Positions 1 to 8,027 of a stretch of 64,000 bases of DNA are shown here, in pieces. The translations under genes and the position numbers were made by a program. Source of the DNA: an uncultured Allomuricauda sp. (GTDB lineage: Bacteria; Bacteroidota; Bacteroidia; Flavobacteriales; Flavobacteriaceae); assembly GCF_947499585.1 (NCBI RefSeq), contig NZ_CANMOO010000002.1, positions 868,001 through 932,000 on the forward strand, read 5' to 3'. The notes below the pieces were generated by a model. The model ran no database searches. It was given only the letters and a program-made list of their open reading frames with translations, and was not told where the DNA came from. The stretch's first letter is position 1. Every line of letters begins with the position of its first letter.

Positions 1-26
1 ATTCGTTATTATAATGTTAGGAAGCG

Positions 27-56
27 TTGAAAAACCCTACTTATAAACTATATTTG
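27..56 (+). promoter_or_regulatory. Predicted promoter of the suf operon
   Basis: TTG at 27-29, a 19-nt spacer and TATATTTG at 49-56 match the Bacteroidota vegetative promoter pattern (TTTG or TTG, about 19 nt, TAnnTTTG). The -7 box ends 29 bp before the sufA start, a normal leader length. This is seen in sequence; promoter activity is inferred. Confidence 0.55.
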
Positions 57-85
57 TTAGCTATTTAGATTAAATCCAAGTAAGA

Positions 86-415
86 ATGATTAAAGTTTCA
101 GAAACAGCCAGACAAAAAGTGGTGACCATGATGAGCGAAGAAGGCTTTAACGCTTCTACAGATTTTGTACGTGTGGGTGTAAAAAGCGGAGGTTGTAGTG
201 GATTATCCTATGAATTAAAATTTGATAAATCTTCTACAGATTCCGATAAAGTTTTTGAAGATAATACTGTACGTATAATCGTTGATAAAAAAAGCTTTTT
301 ATATCTAGTTGGTACCACTTTGGAATATTCAGGTGGGTTGAACGGGAAAGGCTTTGTCTTCAACAATCCAAATGCCCAGCGTACGTGTGGGTGCGGGGAA
401 AGCTTTTCGCTTTAA
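86..415 (+). CDS. sufA: Fe-S cluster assembly accessory protein, HesB/IscA (SufA) family
   Basis: A-type carrier protein that receives a nascent Fe-S cluster from the SufBCD scaffold and hands it to apo-proteins in the cytoplasm. The 109-residue length is typical. The three family cysteines are present: C37 in the GGCSG loop and C101/C103 in the C-terminal CGCG motif. It is the first gene of the suf cluster, 44 bp before sufB, and a TTG-N19-TATATTTG promoter lies just upstream. Whether it acts as SufA, IscA or ErpA cannot be told from sequence, but its position supports SufA. Confidence 0.93.
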   Translation: MIKVSETARQKVVTMMSEEGFNASTDFVRVGVKSGGCSGLSYELKFDKSSTDSDKVFEDNTVRIIVDKKSFLYLVGTTLEYSGGLNGKGFVFNNPNAQRTCGCGESFSL

Positions 416-459
416 AAATATTGCTAATTGTTTATTGTCAATTGACTAACTGAGAGCAC

Positions 460-1905
460 ATGGCTTATACAGAGGAAGAATTAAAGAAAGAATTAGAAAC
501 CAAAGAATACGAATATGGTTTCTATACTGATATAGAGTCTGATACTTTTCCCAAAGGGTTAAGTGAGGATATTGTTCGTGCAATTTCCAAAAAAAAGAAC
601 GAACCTGAGTGGATGACGGAGTGGCGTTTAGAAGCTTTTCGTGGTTGGGAAAAAATGGAAGAACCAGAATGGGCAAATGTTCATTATGAAAAGCCAGACT
701 TTCAAGCTATCAGCTACTATTCCGCGCCCAAAGCAGCAGATCCCAATAAATCATTGGAAGATGTAGATCCCGATTTACTGGAAATGTATCGAAAATTGGG
801 AATTTCTGTTGATGAACAAAAGAAATTGCAAAATGTCGCTGTTGATATTGTGGTAGATTCTGTTTCCGTAGCAACGACCTTCAAAAAAACTTTAGCAGAA
901 AAGGGAATTATCTTTATGCCTATTTCCGAGGCAATCCAAGAACATCCAGAATTGGTAAAAAAATATATGGGCACTGTTGTTCCAACTACGGATAACTTTT
1001 ACGCCGCCTTAAATTCAGCTGTATTTACAGATGGTTCTTTCTGTTACATTCCAAAAGGAGTAAAATGTCCTATGGAATTATCAACCTACTTTAGAATTAA
1101 TGAAGGAGGTACTGGACAGTTTGAACGGACTTTGGTCATTGCAGATGAAGGAAGCTATGTAAGTTATTTGGAAGGCTGTACTGCTCCATCACGTGATGAA
1201 AATCAATTACATGCTGCTGTTGTAGAGCTTATTGCTTTAGATGACGCTGAAATTAAATACTCTACCGTTCAGAATTGGTTTCCAGGAAACAAAGAAGGAA
1301 AAGGAGGAGTGTACAACTTTGTGACAAAACGTGGTTTGTGCGAAACAAATTCTAAGATTTCTTGGACCCAGGTAGAAACGGGTTCAGCAGTAACTTGGAA
1401 ATACCCTTCCTGTATTTTAAAAGGAAACAACTCTGTGGGCGAGTTCTACTCAATTGCTGTAACCAATAATTTTCAGCAAGCAGATACGGGAACCAAGATG
1501 ATTCACTTGGGTAAAAACACAAAGAGCACAATTATTTCTAAAGGAATTTCTGCAGGAAAATCCCAGAATAGCTATAGAGGATTGGTTCAAATTGGTTCTA
1601 GAGCAGAGAACGCACGAAACTTTTCGCAATGTGATTCATTGTTAATGGGAAATGAATGTGGGGCGCATACCTTCCCTTATATCGAAGCAAAAAACAGAAC
1701 AGCCCAGATAGAGCACGAAGCTACTACCAGTAAAATTGGGGAAGATCAAATATTCTATTGCAATCAGCGTGGAATTGATACTGAAAAAGCAATTGCCTTG
1801 ATCGTAAATGGTTTTAGCAAAGAAGTGTTGAATAAGCTCCCAATGGAGTTTGCCGTAGAAGCCCAAAAATTATTGGAAATAAGCCTTGAGGGCTCAGTAG
1901 GATAA
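460..1905 (+). CDS. sufB: Fe-S cluster assembly protein SufB
   Basis: Scaffold subunit of the cytoplasmic SufBC2D complex, on which sulfur from SufS/SufE and iron are assembled. At 481 residues it has the usual SufB length. The C-terminal half carries the SufB/SufD beta-helix core, with a conserved block around NQRGID near residues 430-435 and a cysteine-bearing segment before it. The ATG follows the sufA leader directly. The gene is followed after 13 bp by an unrelated secreted hydrolase instead of sufC, which is the odd feature of this operon. Confidence 0.97.
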   Translation: MAYTEEELKKELETKEYEYGFYTDIESDTFPKGLSEDIVRAISKKKNEPEWMTEWRLEAFRGWEKMEEPEWANVHYEKPDFQAISYYSAPKAADPNKSLEDVDPDLLEMYRKLGISVDEQKKLQNVAVDIVVDSVSVATTFKKTLAEKGIIFMPISEAIQEHPELVKKYMGTVVPTTDNFYAALNSAVFTDGSFCYIPKGVKCPMELSTYFRINEGGTGQFERTLVIADEGSYVSYLEGCTAPSRDENQLHAAVVELIALDDAEIKYSTVQNWFPGNKEGKGGVYNFVTKRGLCETNSKISWTQVETGSAVTWKYPSCILKGNNSVGEFYSIAVTNNFQQADTGTKMIHLGKNTKSTIISKGISAGKSQNSYRGLVQIGSRAENARNFSQCDSLLMGNECGAHTFPYIEAKNRTAQIEHEATTSKIGEDQIFYCNQRGIDTEKAIALIVNGFSKEVLNKLPMEFAVEAQKLLEISLEGSVG

Positions 1906-1918
1906 TCAAAACGAAACC

Positions 1919-2794
1919 ATGAAAAAAATACTTGCATCACTTTTAATTATTGGCTCTTTTTCTTGTAAACAGGCTAAAAAAGATGCTGACAAGACCGAAG
2001 AGAATATAGTTGAAGTTGTAAAACCAGAAGTTAAGCTTTACACCTTTAGTGGGGGCAATGTAAGGGCCAACATGTTGGAAATCTTTTCGCAGGATACAAC
2101 ATACACTGGCCAATCCAAGGAGTTTGCAGATGCCTTCTATGTTATAAGCCATCCCAAAGGAAACTTAATGTGGGATGCCGGCCTTCCTGAAGGATTTGTT
2201 GGTATGCCAGAACCATTTACTGATCCAAGTGGAGCTTTTACAGTATCAAGAAATGACTCTGTTGTTAACCAGCTGGCAAGCATTGGAATGAAAGTGGATG
2301 ACATTGATTTCATTGCCCTTTCCCATACACATTTTGATCACACGGGGCATGCCAATGTGTTTGCTGGATCCACTTGGTTGGTTCAACAAGCAGAGTATGA
2401 TTTTATTACAAGCGAAGAGACTCAAAAAAACAATGCTGATAATTATAATGCCATAAAAGAACTTCAAAATACCAAAAAGTTTACTGGCGATTTTGATGTT
2501 TTTGGAGATGGCAGCGTAGTTATAAAATCCATGCCAGGACATACACCAGGGCATCAAGTACTTTATTTGGATATGCCAGAGCACGGACCACTTTTGCTAT
2601 CTGGAGATTTGTATCATTTTTATGAAAACAGGGAACATAAAAGAGTGCCCAGCTTTAATTTTGATGTAGATCAAACCAAAGCCAGTATGGCTGCTTTTGA
2701 AGCTTTTGCAGAAGAAAAGGGAGCAAAAGTCTATATACAACATGCTAAAGGAGATTTTGAAAAACTGCCTAAAGCACCCAACTTTTTAAAATAA
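1919..2794 (+). CDS. Secreted metallo-beta-lactamase-fold lipoprotein, AHL-lactonase-like
   Basis: A 291-residue predicted lipoprotein: a short hydrophobic signal ends in a lipobox with Cys near residue 16 (GSFSCK). The mature part is a metallo-beta-lactamase fold with the di-metal motif HTHFDH at residues 136-141 and later ligands in GHTPGH and LLSGD. The arrangement resembles N-acyl-homoserine lactonase-like members of the superfamily, but substrate cannot be read from sequence. It lies between sufB and sufC (13-bp and about 17-bp gaps) and must be co-transcribed with them. A periplasmic hydrolase in a cytoplasmic Fe-S operon is unexpected; the lipobox suggests its role is separate from cluster assembly. 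Confidence 0.85.
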   Translation: MKKILASLLIIGSFSCKQAKKDADKTEENIVEVVKPEVKLYTFSGGNVRANMLEIFSQDTTYTGQSKEFADAFYVISHPKGNLMWDAGLPEGFVGMPEPFTDPSGAFTVSRNDSVVNQLASIGMKVDDIDFIALSHTHFDHTGHANVFAGSTWLVQQAEYDFITSEETQKNNADNYNAIKELQNTKKFTGDFDVFGDGSVVIKSMPGHTPGHQVLYLDMPEHGPLLLSGDLYHFYENREHKRVPSFNFDVDQTKASMAAFEAFAEEKGAKVYIQHAKGDFEKLPKAPNFLK

Positions 2795-2811
2795 TATTGA
2801 ATTACAAGAGA

Positions 2812-3564
2812 ATGCTAGAGATTAAGGATTTACACGCAAGCATAGAGGATAAAAAAATCTTGAACGGAATCAACCTTAAGGTGAACGCAGGAGAAGTTCA
2901 TGCTATTATGGGGCCAAATGGTTCAGGCAAGAGCACCTTGGCATCTGTGATTGCCGGAAAAGAAGAGTTTGAAATAAAGAAAGGCAGTCTTGCTTTGGAT
3001 GGTGAAAATCTAGAAGATTTAGATCCAGAAGAAAGAGCGCACAAAGGAATCTTCTTATCATTTCAATACCCAGTTGAGATTCCTGGGGTTTCTGTGACCA
3101 ATTTTATGAAAACGGCAATTAACGCATCTAGAAAAGCAAGAGGCTTAGAGGATATGCCCGCCAACCAAATGCTGAAACTGATTCGTGAAAAATCCGAAAT
3201 GTTGGAAATTGATAGAAAGTTTTTATCGCGTTCCCTTAACGAAGGGTTTTCAGGAGGAGAGAAAAAAAGAAACGAAATTTTTCAAATGGCAATGTTAGAA
3301 CCTAAGTTGGCCATTTTAGATGAGACAGACTCAGGACTTGATATTGATGCGCTTCGTATTGTGGCCAATGGGGTCAACAAGCTTAGGGGAAAAGACAATG
3401 CTATTATCGTGATTACTCACTACCAAAGATTGTTGGAATACATTGTTCCTGATTTTGTGCATGTATTGCATGATGGAAAAATTGTAAAGTCGGGATCAAA
3501 GGAACTGGCTCTGGAATTGGAAGAGAAGGGATACGACTGGATAAAGCAAGAAGCGATAGTATAA
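2812..3564 (+). CDS. sufC: Fe-S cluster assembly ATPase SufC
   Basis: ABC-type ATPase of the SufBC2D scaffold; its dimerisation on ATP binding is thought to open SufB/SufD for cluster building. Walker A GPNGSGKST is at residues 34-42, the SufC-type signature FSGGEKKR follows in the middle, and Walker B with DETDSGLD comes after it. The ATG at 2812 (MLEIKDL) is preferred over an in-frame TTG at 2797, because SufC proteins begin this way. There are no membrane segments, as expected for this non-transport ABC protein. Confidence 0.97.
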   Translation: MLEIKDLHASIEDKKILNGINLKVNAGEVHAIMGPNGSGKSTLASVIAGKEEFEIKKGSLALDGENLEDLDPEERAHKGIFLSFQYPVEIPGVSVTNFMKTAINASRKARGLEDMPANQMLKLIREKSEMLEIDRKFLSRSLNEGFSGGEKKRNEIFQMAMLEPKLAILDETDSGLDIDALRIVANGVNKLRGKDNAIIVITHYQRLLEYIVPDFVHVLHDGKIVKSGSKELALELEEKGYDWIKQEAIV

Positions 3565-3621
3565 ATAACAGATATTAAGATTATCAGATTTCTGAGAACT
3601 GATAGCTGAACACTGATTACA
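3565..3621. repeat. CTGAT/ATCAG-rich inverted repeat between sufC and sufD
   Basis: This 57-bp spacer contains TATCAG (3582-3587) and CTGATA (3599-3604) as a perfect 6-bp inverted repeat, plus further CAGAT, CTGA and CTGAT words up to 3616. The same vocabulary (GATATCAG / CTGATATC) flanks the four-helix-bundle gene 3.5 kb downstream. It could be a remnant of the same small element or a weak RNA hairpin within the operon transcript. Function is not known. Confidence 0.4.
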
Positions 3622-4938
3622 ATGGATTTAAAAGATAAATTACTTTCTTCATTTTTAGCTTTTGAGAACAATGTGGACTTGGACCATCCAGTACACGAAG
3701 TTCGTTCAGAGGCCATCAAAAATTTTGAAGAAAAAGGCTTTCCTTCTAAAAAAGAAGAAGCTTGGAAATATACGTCCTTGAACGGTATTCAAAAAGTGGA
3801 CTTTAGTATTTTCCCAAAAAAGGAAAATACACTGGAGTACAAGGATATTAAAAAGTATTTCCTACATGAAATAGATACCTATAAGATTGTATTTATTGAC
3901 GGAGTTTATAGTTCATACCTATCGGAAACCACCCATGATGGTGTCGATGTATGTTTGATGAGTGCCGCATTGACCAAACCACAATACAAGCAGGTCATAG
4001 ATGTATACTTCAATAAAGTGGCTTCTAAAGATGAGTCTTTAACTACTTTGAATACGGCTTTTAGTAAAGAAGGAGCCTACATTTATATTCCAAAGAATAA
4101 AGTGCCCAAAAAGCCTATTCAAATAGTGCATTTGGCAACTGGCAATGAAGCTGCTTTGATGCTGCAACCCCGAAACTTGGTAATTGTTGAGGAGAACGCT
4201 GAAGTTCAGATTATAGAACGTCATCAAAGTTTGACGGGAAATGAGGTGCTTACCAATTCTGTAACCGAAATATTTGCAGCCAAGGATGCAAATGTGGATT
4301 ACTATAAGGTTCAGAATGATGAGAACACAGCTTCTCTAATTGATAACACCTATATTTCTCAAAAGGATAAGAGCATTGTTCGTGTGCATACCTTTTCGTT
4401 TGGAGGGAAACTTACTCGAAACAATTTGAACTTTTATCAAAATGGAGAATATATGGACTCTGTGCTTAAAGGAGTTACCATTTTGGGTGAAAAGCAACAT
4501 GTAGATCACCATACATTGGTGCACCATGCAGAACCAAATTGTGAAAGCCATCAAGATTACAAAGGAATTTTTGGCGAGAAATCTACAGGAGTCTTCAATG
4601 GAAAAATTATTGTAGACAGGATTGCCCAGAAGACCAATGCCTTTCAACAGAACAACAACATATTGATTAGTGATAAGGCTACCATCAACACAAAACCACA
4701 ACTAGAGATTTTTGCGGATGATGTAAAATGTTCGCATGGATGCACTATTGGGCAGTTAGATGAGGATGCCTTGTTTTATCTTCAATCCAGAGGAATTCCC
4801 AAGAAAGAGGCTACGGCCTTGTTAATGTACGCTTTTGCCAATAATGTTTTGGAAAGTGTTCGCATTCCAGAATTGAAGACTAGAATCAATAAGATTATAG
4901 CCAATAAACTTGGCGTACGGGTGGGGTTTGAACTTTAA
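3622..4938 (+). CDS. sufD: Fe-S cluster assembly protein SufD
   Basis: Second beta-helix subunit of SufBC2D, needed for iron entry during cluster assembly in other bacteria. It is 438 residues, the normal length. The N-terminal helical part contains KKEEAWKYTSL and the C-terminal core contains the CSHGCTIGQLDEDALFYLQSRGI region, with the His and Cys residues typical of SufD. It is shorter than SufB and lacks the extended SufB N-terminus, which separates the two paralogues. The start ATG at 3622 follows the repeat-rich spacer after sufC. Confidence 0.96.
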   Translation: MDLKDKLLSSFLAFENNVDLDHPVHEVRSEAIKNFEEKGFPSKKEEAWKYTSLNGIQKVDFSIFPKKENTLEYKDIKKYFLHEIDTYKIVFIDGVYSSYLSETTHDGVDVCLMSAALTKPQYKQVIDVYFNKVASKDESLTTLNTAFSKEGAYIYIPKNKVPKKPIQIVHLATGNEAALMLQPRNLVIVEENAEVQIIERHQSLTGNEVLTNSVTEIFAAKDANVDYYKVQNDENTASLIDNTYISQKDKSIVRVHTFSFGGKLTRNNLNFYQNGEYMDSVLKGVTILGEKQHVDHHTLVHHAEPNCESHQDYKGIFGEKSTGVFNGKIIVDRIAQKTNAFQQNNNILISDKATINTKPQLEIFADDVKCSHGCTIGQLDEDALFYLQSRGIPKKEATALLMYAFANNVLESVRIPELKTRINKIIANKLGVRVGFEL

Positions 4939-4975
4939 TTAGATATTGTCTTCCCACCAAGTGGAAATCCGAGCA

Positions 4976-6202
4976 ATGATACAGACAGCTTTAGATATTA
5001 AAACCATACGCAAAGACTTCCCGATTCTAAATAGGGAAGTCAATGGAAAACCATTGGTGTATTTAGACAATGCGGCAACATCCCAAACCCCTCAACAGGT
5101 TATAGACGTTATTGTAGACTATTACCAAAATTACAACGCCAATATTCACCGTGGCGTGCATAGTCTTTCTCAAGAAGCTACAGATGCTTACGAGGCTGCC
5201 CGAATTAAAATTCAGAAACACTATAACATCGCCAAAACCCATGAAGTGATTTTAACTTCTGGGACTACACATGGCATTAATTTGGTGGCTAACGGATTCT
5301 CATCGTTTGTAAAAGAAGGAGACGAGATTCTTGTCTCAGCCATGGAACACCACTCCAATATAGTGCCTTGGCAGATGCTTTGTGAACGTACTGGAGGAAT
5401 ATTGAAAGTGATTCCCATGAACCTGAATGGAGAGTTAATCATGGAAGAATTTCATGCTCTGCTATCGGAAAAGACCAAGATGGTATTTTGCAATCATGTT
5501 TCCAATGCTTTGGGAACTATAAATCCCATAGAAGAAATTATAGAAGCATCCCATAAAGTTGGAGCGGCAGTTTTAGTGGATGGCGCGCAGGCTGCGCCAC
5601 ATATAAAAGCAGATATGCAAGCTTTGGATGTTGACTTTTATACGGTTTCGGCACATAAGATTTGCGGCCCAACCGGAGTAGGGATGTTGTATGGTAAAGA
5701 AGAGTGGTTGAATAAACTGCCTCCATATCAAGGTGGTGGAGAAATGATTGCCGAGGTTACTTTTGAAAAAACCACATACGCTGATTTACCACACAAGTTT
5801 GAAGCAGGAACTCCTAATATTTGTGGCGGAATAGCTTTTGGCGCGGCATTGGACTATATGAACAGCATAGGATTTGAAGCAATTGCCCAGTATGAAGAAA
5901 GACTACTTAAATATGCTACGGAACAATTGCTTGAGATTGATGGATTAAAAATTTATGGAACTGCCAAAAACAAGACCTCTGTCATCTCCTTTAATATAGA
6001 AGGAATCCACCCATATGATATTGGTAGTATTTTAGATAAATTAGGTATAGCGGTTCGTACGGGTCATCACTGTGCGCAGCCCATTATGGATTTTTACCAA
6101 ATACCGGGCACCGTTAGGGCCAGCTTCAGTTTTTATAACACAAAAGAAGAGGTGGATGTTTTGGTTGAAGGCGTAAAGCGAGCTAGAAATATGCTGCTTT
6201 AA
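4976..6202 (+). CDS. sufS: Cysteine desulfurase SufS
   Basis: PLP enzyme that removes sulfur from cysteine and passes the persulfide to SufE for cluster assembly. The PLP lysine is K228 in SAHK and the persulfide cysteine is C366 in RTGHHCAQP, a group II (SufS/CsdA) pattern. At 408 residues it is full length. An in-frame TTG at 4946 would add ten residues; the ATG at 4976 (MIQTALDIK) is preferred because homologues start close to the helix before RKDFPIL. It is 37 bp downstream of sufD. Confidence 0.96.
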   Translation: MIQTALDIKTIRKDFPILNREVNGKPLVYLDNAATSQTPQQVIDVIVDYYQNYNANIHRGVHSLSQEATDAYEAARIKIQKHYNIAKTHEVILTSGTTHGINLVANGFSSFVKEGDEILVSAMEHHSNIVPWQMLCERTGGILKVIPMNLNGELIMEEFHALLSEKTKMVFCNHVSNALGTINPIEEIIEASHKVGAAVLVDGAQAAPHIKADMQALDVDFYTVSAHKICGPTGVGMLYGKEEWLNKLPPYQGGGEMIAEVTFEKTTYADLPHKFEAGTPNICGGIAFGAALDYMNSIGFEAIAQYEERLLKYATEQLLEIDGLKIYGTAKNKTSVISFNIEGIHPYDIGSILDKLGIAVRTGHHCAQPIMDFYQIPGTVRASFSFYNTKEEVDVLVEGVKRARNMLL

Positions 6203-6228
6203 CATAGAAGTTATCTTTATCTTAAACG

Positions 6229-6260
6229 TTTGATTAGCAACCATCCTAATTGTATTTTTG
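6229..6260 (+). promoter_or_regulatory. Predicted internal promoter in front of sufE
   Basis: TTTG at 6229-6232, a 20-nt spacer and TATTTTTG at 6253-6260 form a near-consensus Bacteroidota promoter, with the sufE ATG 15 bp further on. It lies in the 72-bp gap after sufS and could let sufE and the genes after it be transcribed independently of the sufA promoter. Seen in sequence; activity inferred. Confidence 0.55.
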
Positions 6261-6274
6261 AACAAAACTGACAC

Positions 6275-6697
6275 ATGACCATAGAAAAGATACAGGAAGA
6301 GATTGTAGATGAGTTCTCCATGTTCGATGATTGGATGCAACGGTATGAGTACATGATTGAATTGGGCAAATCACTTCCGTTGATTGGTGAGCAATACAAA
6401 ACGGATGATAATATCATAAAAGGCTGTCAGAGCAAAGTGTGGGTACATGCTGAATTGGATAATGATAGGTTGGTCTTTACTGCGGATAGCGATGCGATCA
6501 TCACCAAAGGGATCATTGCTATTTTGATCAGAACATTTAGCAATCAAAGACCCCAAGATATTATTGATGCCAATACAGACTTTATTGATGAAATAGGTCT
6601 TAAAGAGCATCTTTCGCCAACACGGGCAAACGGATTGGTAAGTATGATAAAACAGTTGAAATTATATGCTATCGCTTATCAAACACAATTAAATTGA
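6275..6697 (+). CDS. sufE: Sulfur acceptor protein SufE
   Basis: Small cytoplasmic sulfur shuttle that takes the persulfide from SufS and stimulates its activity. The 140-residue protein has the acceptor cysteine C51 in KGCQSKVW, preceded by the helical block with GEQYKTDDN, exactly as in the SufE family. It follows sufS by 72 bp, and the intervening DNA contains a near-perfect promoter, so it may be expressed both with and apart from the upstream genes. Confidence 0.96.
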   Translation: MTIEKIQEEIVDEFSMFDDWMQRYEYMIELGKSLPLIGEQYKTDDNIIKGCQSKVWVHAELDNDRLVFTADSDAIITKGIIAILIRTFSNQRPQDIIDANTDFIDEIGLKEHLSPTRANGLVSMIKQLKLYAIAYQTQLN

Positions 6698-6702
6698 GAA
6701 AA

Positions 6703-7032
6703 ATGAGTGAAGAAATCGCAATAGATACACAGGAACTGGGAGAGAAAATAGTGAGGGTCCTTAAAACCATTTATGATCCTGAAATTCCAGTTGATATATA
6801 TGAGTTAGGTCTTATTTACGATGTATTTGTAAATGAAGATAATGATGTCAAAATTTTGATGACATTGACATCACCTAATTGCCCCGTTGCTGAAACATTA
6901 CCAGTTGAGGTGGAAGAAAAAGTTAAATCTTTGGATGCTTTAAAAGATGTAGAAGTTGAAATTACTTTTGACCCCCCTTGGACACAAGAATTGATGAGCG
7001 AAGAAGCTAAACTTGAGTTGGGAATGTTATAA
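6703..7032 (+). CDS. DUF59 (MIP18-like) protein, SufT-like Fe-S maturation factor
   Basis: A 109-residue MIP18/DUF59 domain protein. The family motifs DPEIPVDIYELGLIY (near residues 25-39) and TSPNCP with its conserved cysteine are present. DUF59 proteins in suf clusters (SufT) help deliver clusters to targets, so the location five bases after sufE supports a maturation or carrier role. An in-frame TTG nine bases upstream overlaps the end of sufE; the ATG at 6703 fits family starts better. Exact function in this phylum is inferred. Confidence 0.9.
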   Translation: MSEEIAIDTQELGEKIVRVLKTIYDPEIPVDIYELGLIYDVFVNEDNDVKILMTLTSPNCPVAETLPVEVEEKVKSLDALKDVEVEITFDPPWTQELMSEEAKLELGML

Positions 7033-7041
7033 GTAAAAATA

Positions 7042-7065
7042 AGATATCAGACCTCGGATATCAGA
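7042..7065. repeat. Left arm of imperfect inverted repeat around the four-helix-bundle gene
   Basis: Two copies of GATATCAG (7043-7050 and 7057-7064) lie in the 44-bp gap before the four-helix-bundle gene. The reverse complement, CTGATATC, is found at 7443-7450 just after that gene, so the gene is bracketed by inverted copies of one 8-bp palindrome-like word. This suggests a discrete inserted unit, though the arms are short and imperfect. Confidence 0.45.
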
Positions 7066-7076
7066 AATTAATTAGT

Positions 7077-7439
7077 ATGGATAAGGGGTTTGAACAGATA
7101 GTTTCATGGAGAAAAGCTAGAGAGCTTAACAAAGAAATATATCAGATTACGGATGAGAAGGTTTTTTCAAAAGATTTTGCACTACGTGATCAGATAAGAA
7201 GAGCTTCGATTTCAATTTCTTCTAACATTGCAGAAGGTTATGGAAGAAAAACGAATAAAGAGTTCATTTACTTTTTAAATGTTGCAAAAGCATCATGTTA
7301 TGAAGTAAAATCTCAATTGTATTTAGCATTGGATGTAAACTATATTACCAAAACTATTTTTGATAAAACCTATGGTATTTGCGATGAAATTTCCAAAACT
7401 ATTTATGGTTTAATCAAACACCTAGAAAACAAAATCTGA
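7077..7439 (+). CDS. Four-helix-bundle protein (S23/IVS family)
   Basis: A 120-residue member of the four-helix-bundle family first known from 23S rRNA intervening sequences. Landmarks: VSWRKARELNKEIYQIT at the start, LRDQIRRASISISSNIAEGYGR in the middle and a C-terminal helix ending near EISKTIYGLIKHLENK. Molecular function in stand-alone copies is unknown; relatives include the Avd accessory protein of diversity-generating retroelements, but no reverse transcriptase is nearby. It splits the DUF59-DUF2480 pair of the suf locus, and its stop codon falls within the right-hand GATATCAG-type repeat, consistent with gain by insertion. Confidence 0.85.
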   Translation: MDKGFEQIVSWRKARELNKEIYQITDEKVFSKDFALRDQIRRASISISSNIAEGYGRKTNKEFIYFLNVAKASCYEVKSQLYLALDVNYITKTIFDKTYGICDEISKTIYGLIKHLENKI

Positions 7440-7454
7440 CGACTGATATCTGAA
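7435..7454. repeat. Right arm of imperfect inverted repeat around the four-helix-bundle gene
   Basis: TCTGAC at 7435-7440 and CTGATATCTGAA at 7443-7454 overlap the stop codon of the four-helix-bundle gene and are inverted relative to the GATATCAG words at 7043-7064. No target-site duplication could be recognised by eye. Confidence 0.45.
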
Positions 7455-7459
7455 TTCAT

Positions 7460-7963
7460 ATGTCTGAAATAGTAAACAGAGTAGCGCAAAGTAAATTAGT
7501 GACCTTTGACCTTGAAGAGTTATATCCGCAAGGCCAGAGAGTGGTACTCGATATTAAGGACTGGCTTTACGAAGGTTTTATTTTAAGGGAAAAAGAATTC
7601 AGAAAACACTTGGAAGAGCATGATTGGTCAGCTTATACAGACGCTTATGTTGCGTTGGGTTGTTCTACAGATGCCATTGTTCCCGGCTGGGCTTATATGC
7701 TTGTAGCATCCAAGCTTAATCCATATTCTAAAAAGGCTGTAATTGGAAGTTTGGAAGATTTAGAAATGTCCTTATACCAAACACTTTTAGAAGATTTGGA
7801 TGTTTCCGATTTTAAGGATAAACCTATTATCATAAAAGGTTGCTCCAATAAACCAGTGCCTGAAAATGCCTATATCTTGGCAATTTCTAAAATTCAGCAA
7901 GTTGCAAAAAGCGTAATGTACGGAGAGGCATGTTCTTCTGTGCCCTTGTTTAAGAAGAAGTAA
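7460..7963 (+). CDS. DUF2480 family protein
   Basis: A 167-residue cytoplasmic protein without signal peptide or membrane segment, recognised as the Bacteroidota DUF2480 family by its sequence and by its regular place downstream of sufE/DUF59. A central block (ILREKEFRKHLEEHDWSAYTDAYVALGCSTDAIVPGWAY, residues about 40-78) contains conserved Cys and Trp residues, and a second cysteine lies in KGCSNKPVP. No biochemical function is known to me; the location suggests a part in Fe-S metabolism. Twenty bases separate it from the four-helix gene. Confidence 0.85.
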   Translation: MSEIVNRVAQSKLVTFDLEELYPQGQRVVLDIKDWLYEGFILREKEFRKHLEEHDWSAYTDAYVALGCSTDAIVPGWAYMLVASKLNPYSKKAVIGSLEDLEMSLYQTLLEDLDVSDFKDKPIIIKGCSNKPVPENAYILAISKIQQVAKSVMYGEACSSVPLFKKK

Positions 7964-7991
7964 ATAATGTCCGTTTAAATGTGACATTTCT

Positions 7992-7999
7992 TACTTTTG
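7992..7999 (+). promoter_or_regulatory. Predicted -7 box before the DUF3078 gene
   Basis: TACTTTTG matches TAnnTTTG and lies 28 bp before the ATG of the outer-membrane protein gene. No convincing TTG box is present 19-20 bp upstream, so this is a weak call. Confidence 0.3.
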
Positions 8000-8027
8000 C
8001 GTTTCTAAACATTAAACTCCATACTCT

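Noticed and set aside
7077..7439. Accessory gene of a diversity-generating retroelement
   Set aside because: Four-helix proteins include DGR Avd, but there is no reverse transcriptase, template repeat or variable repeat in the window.
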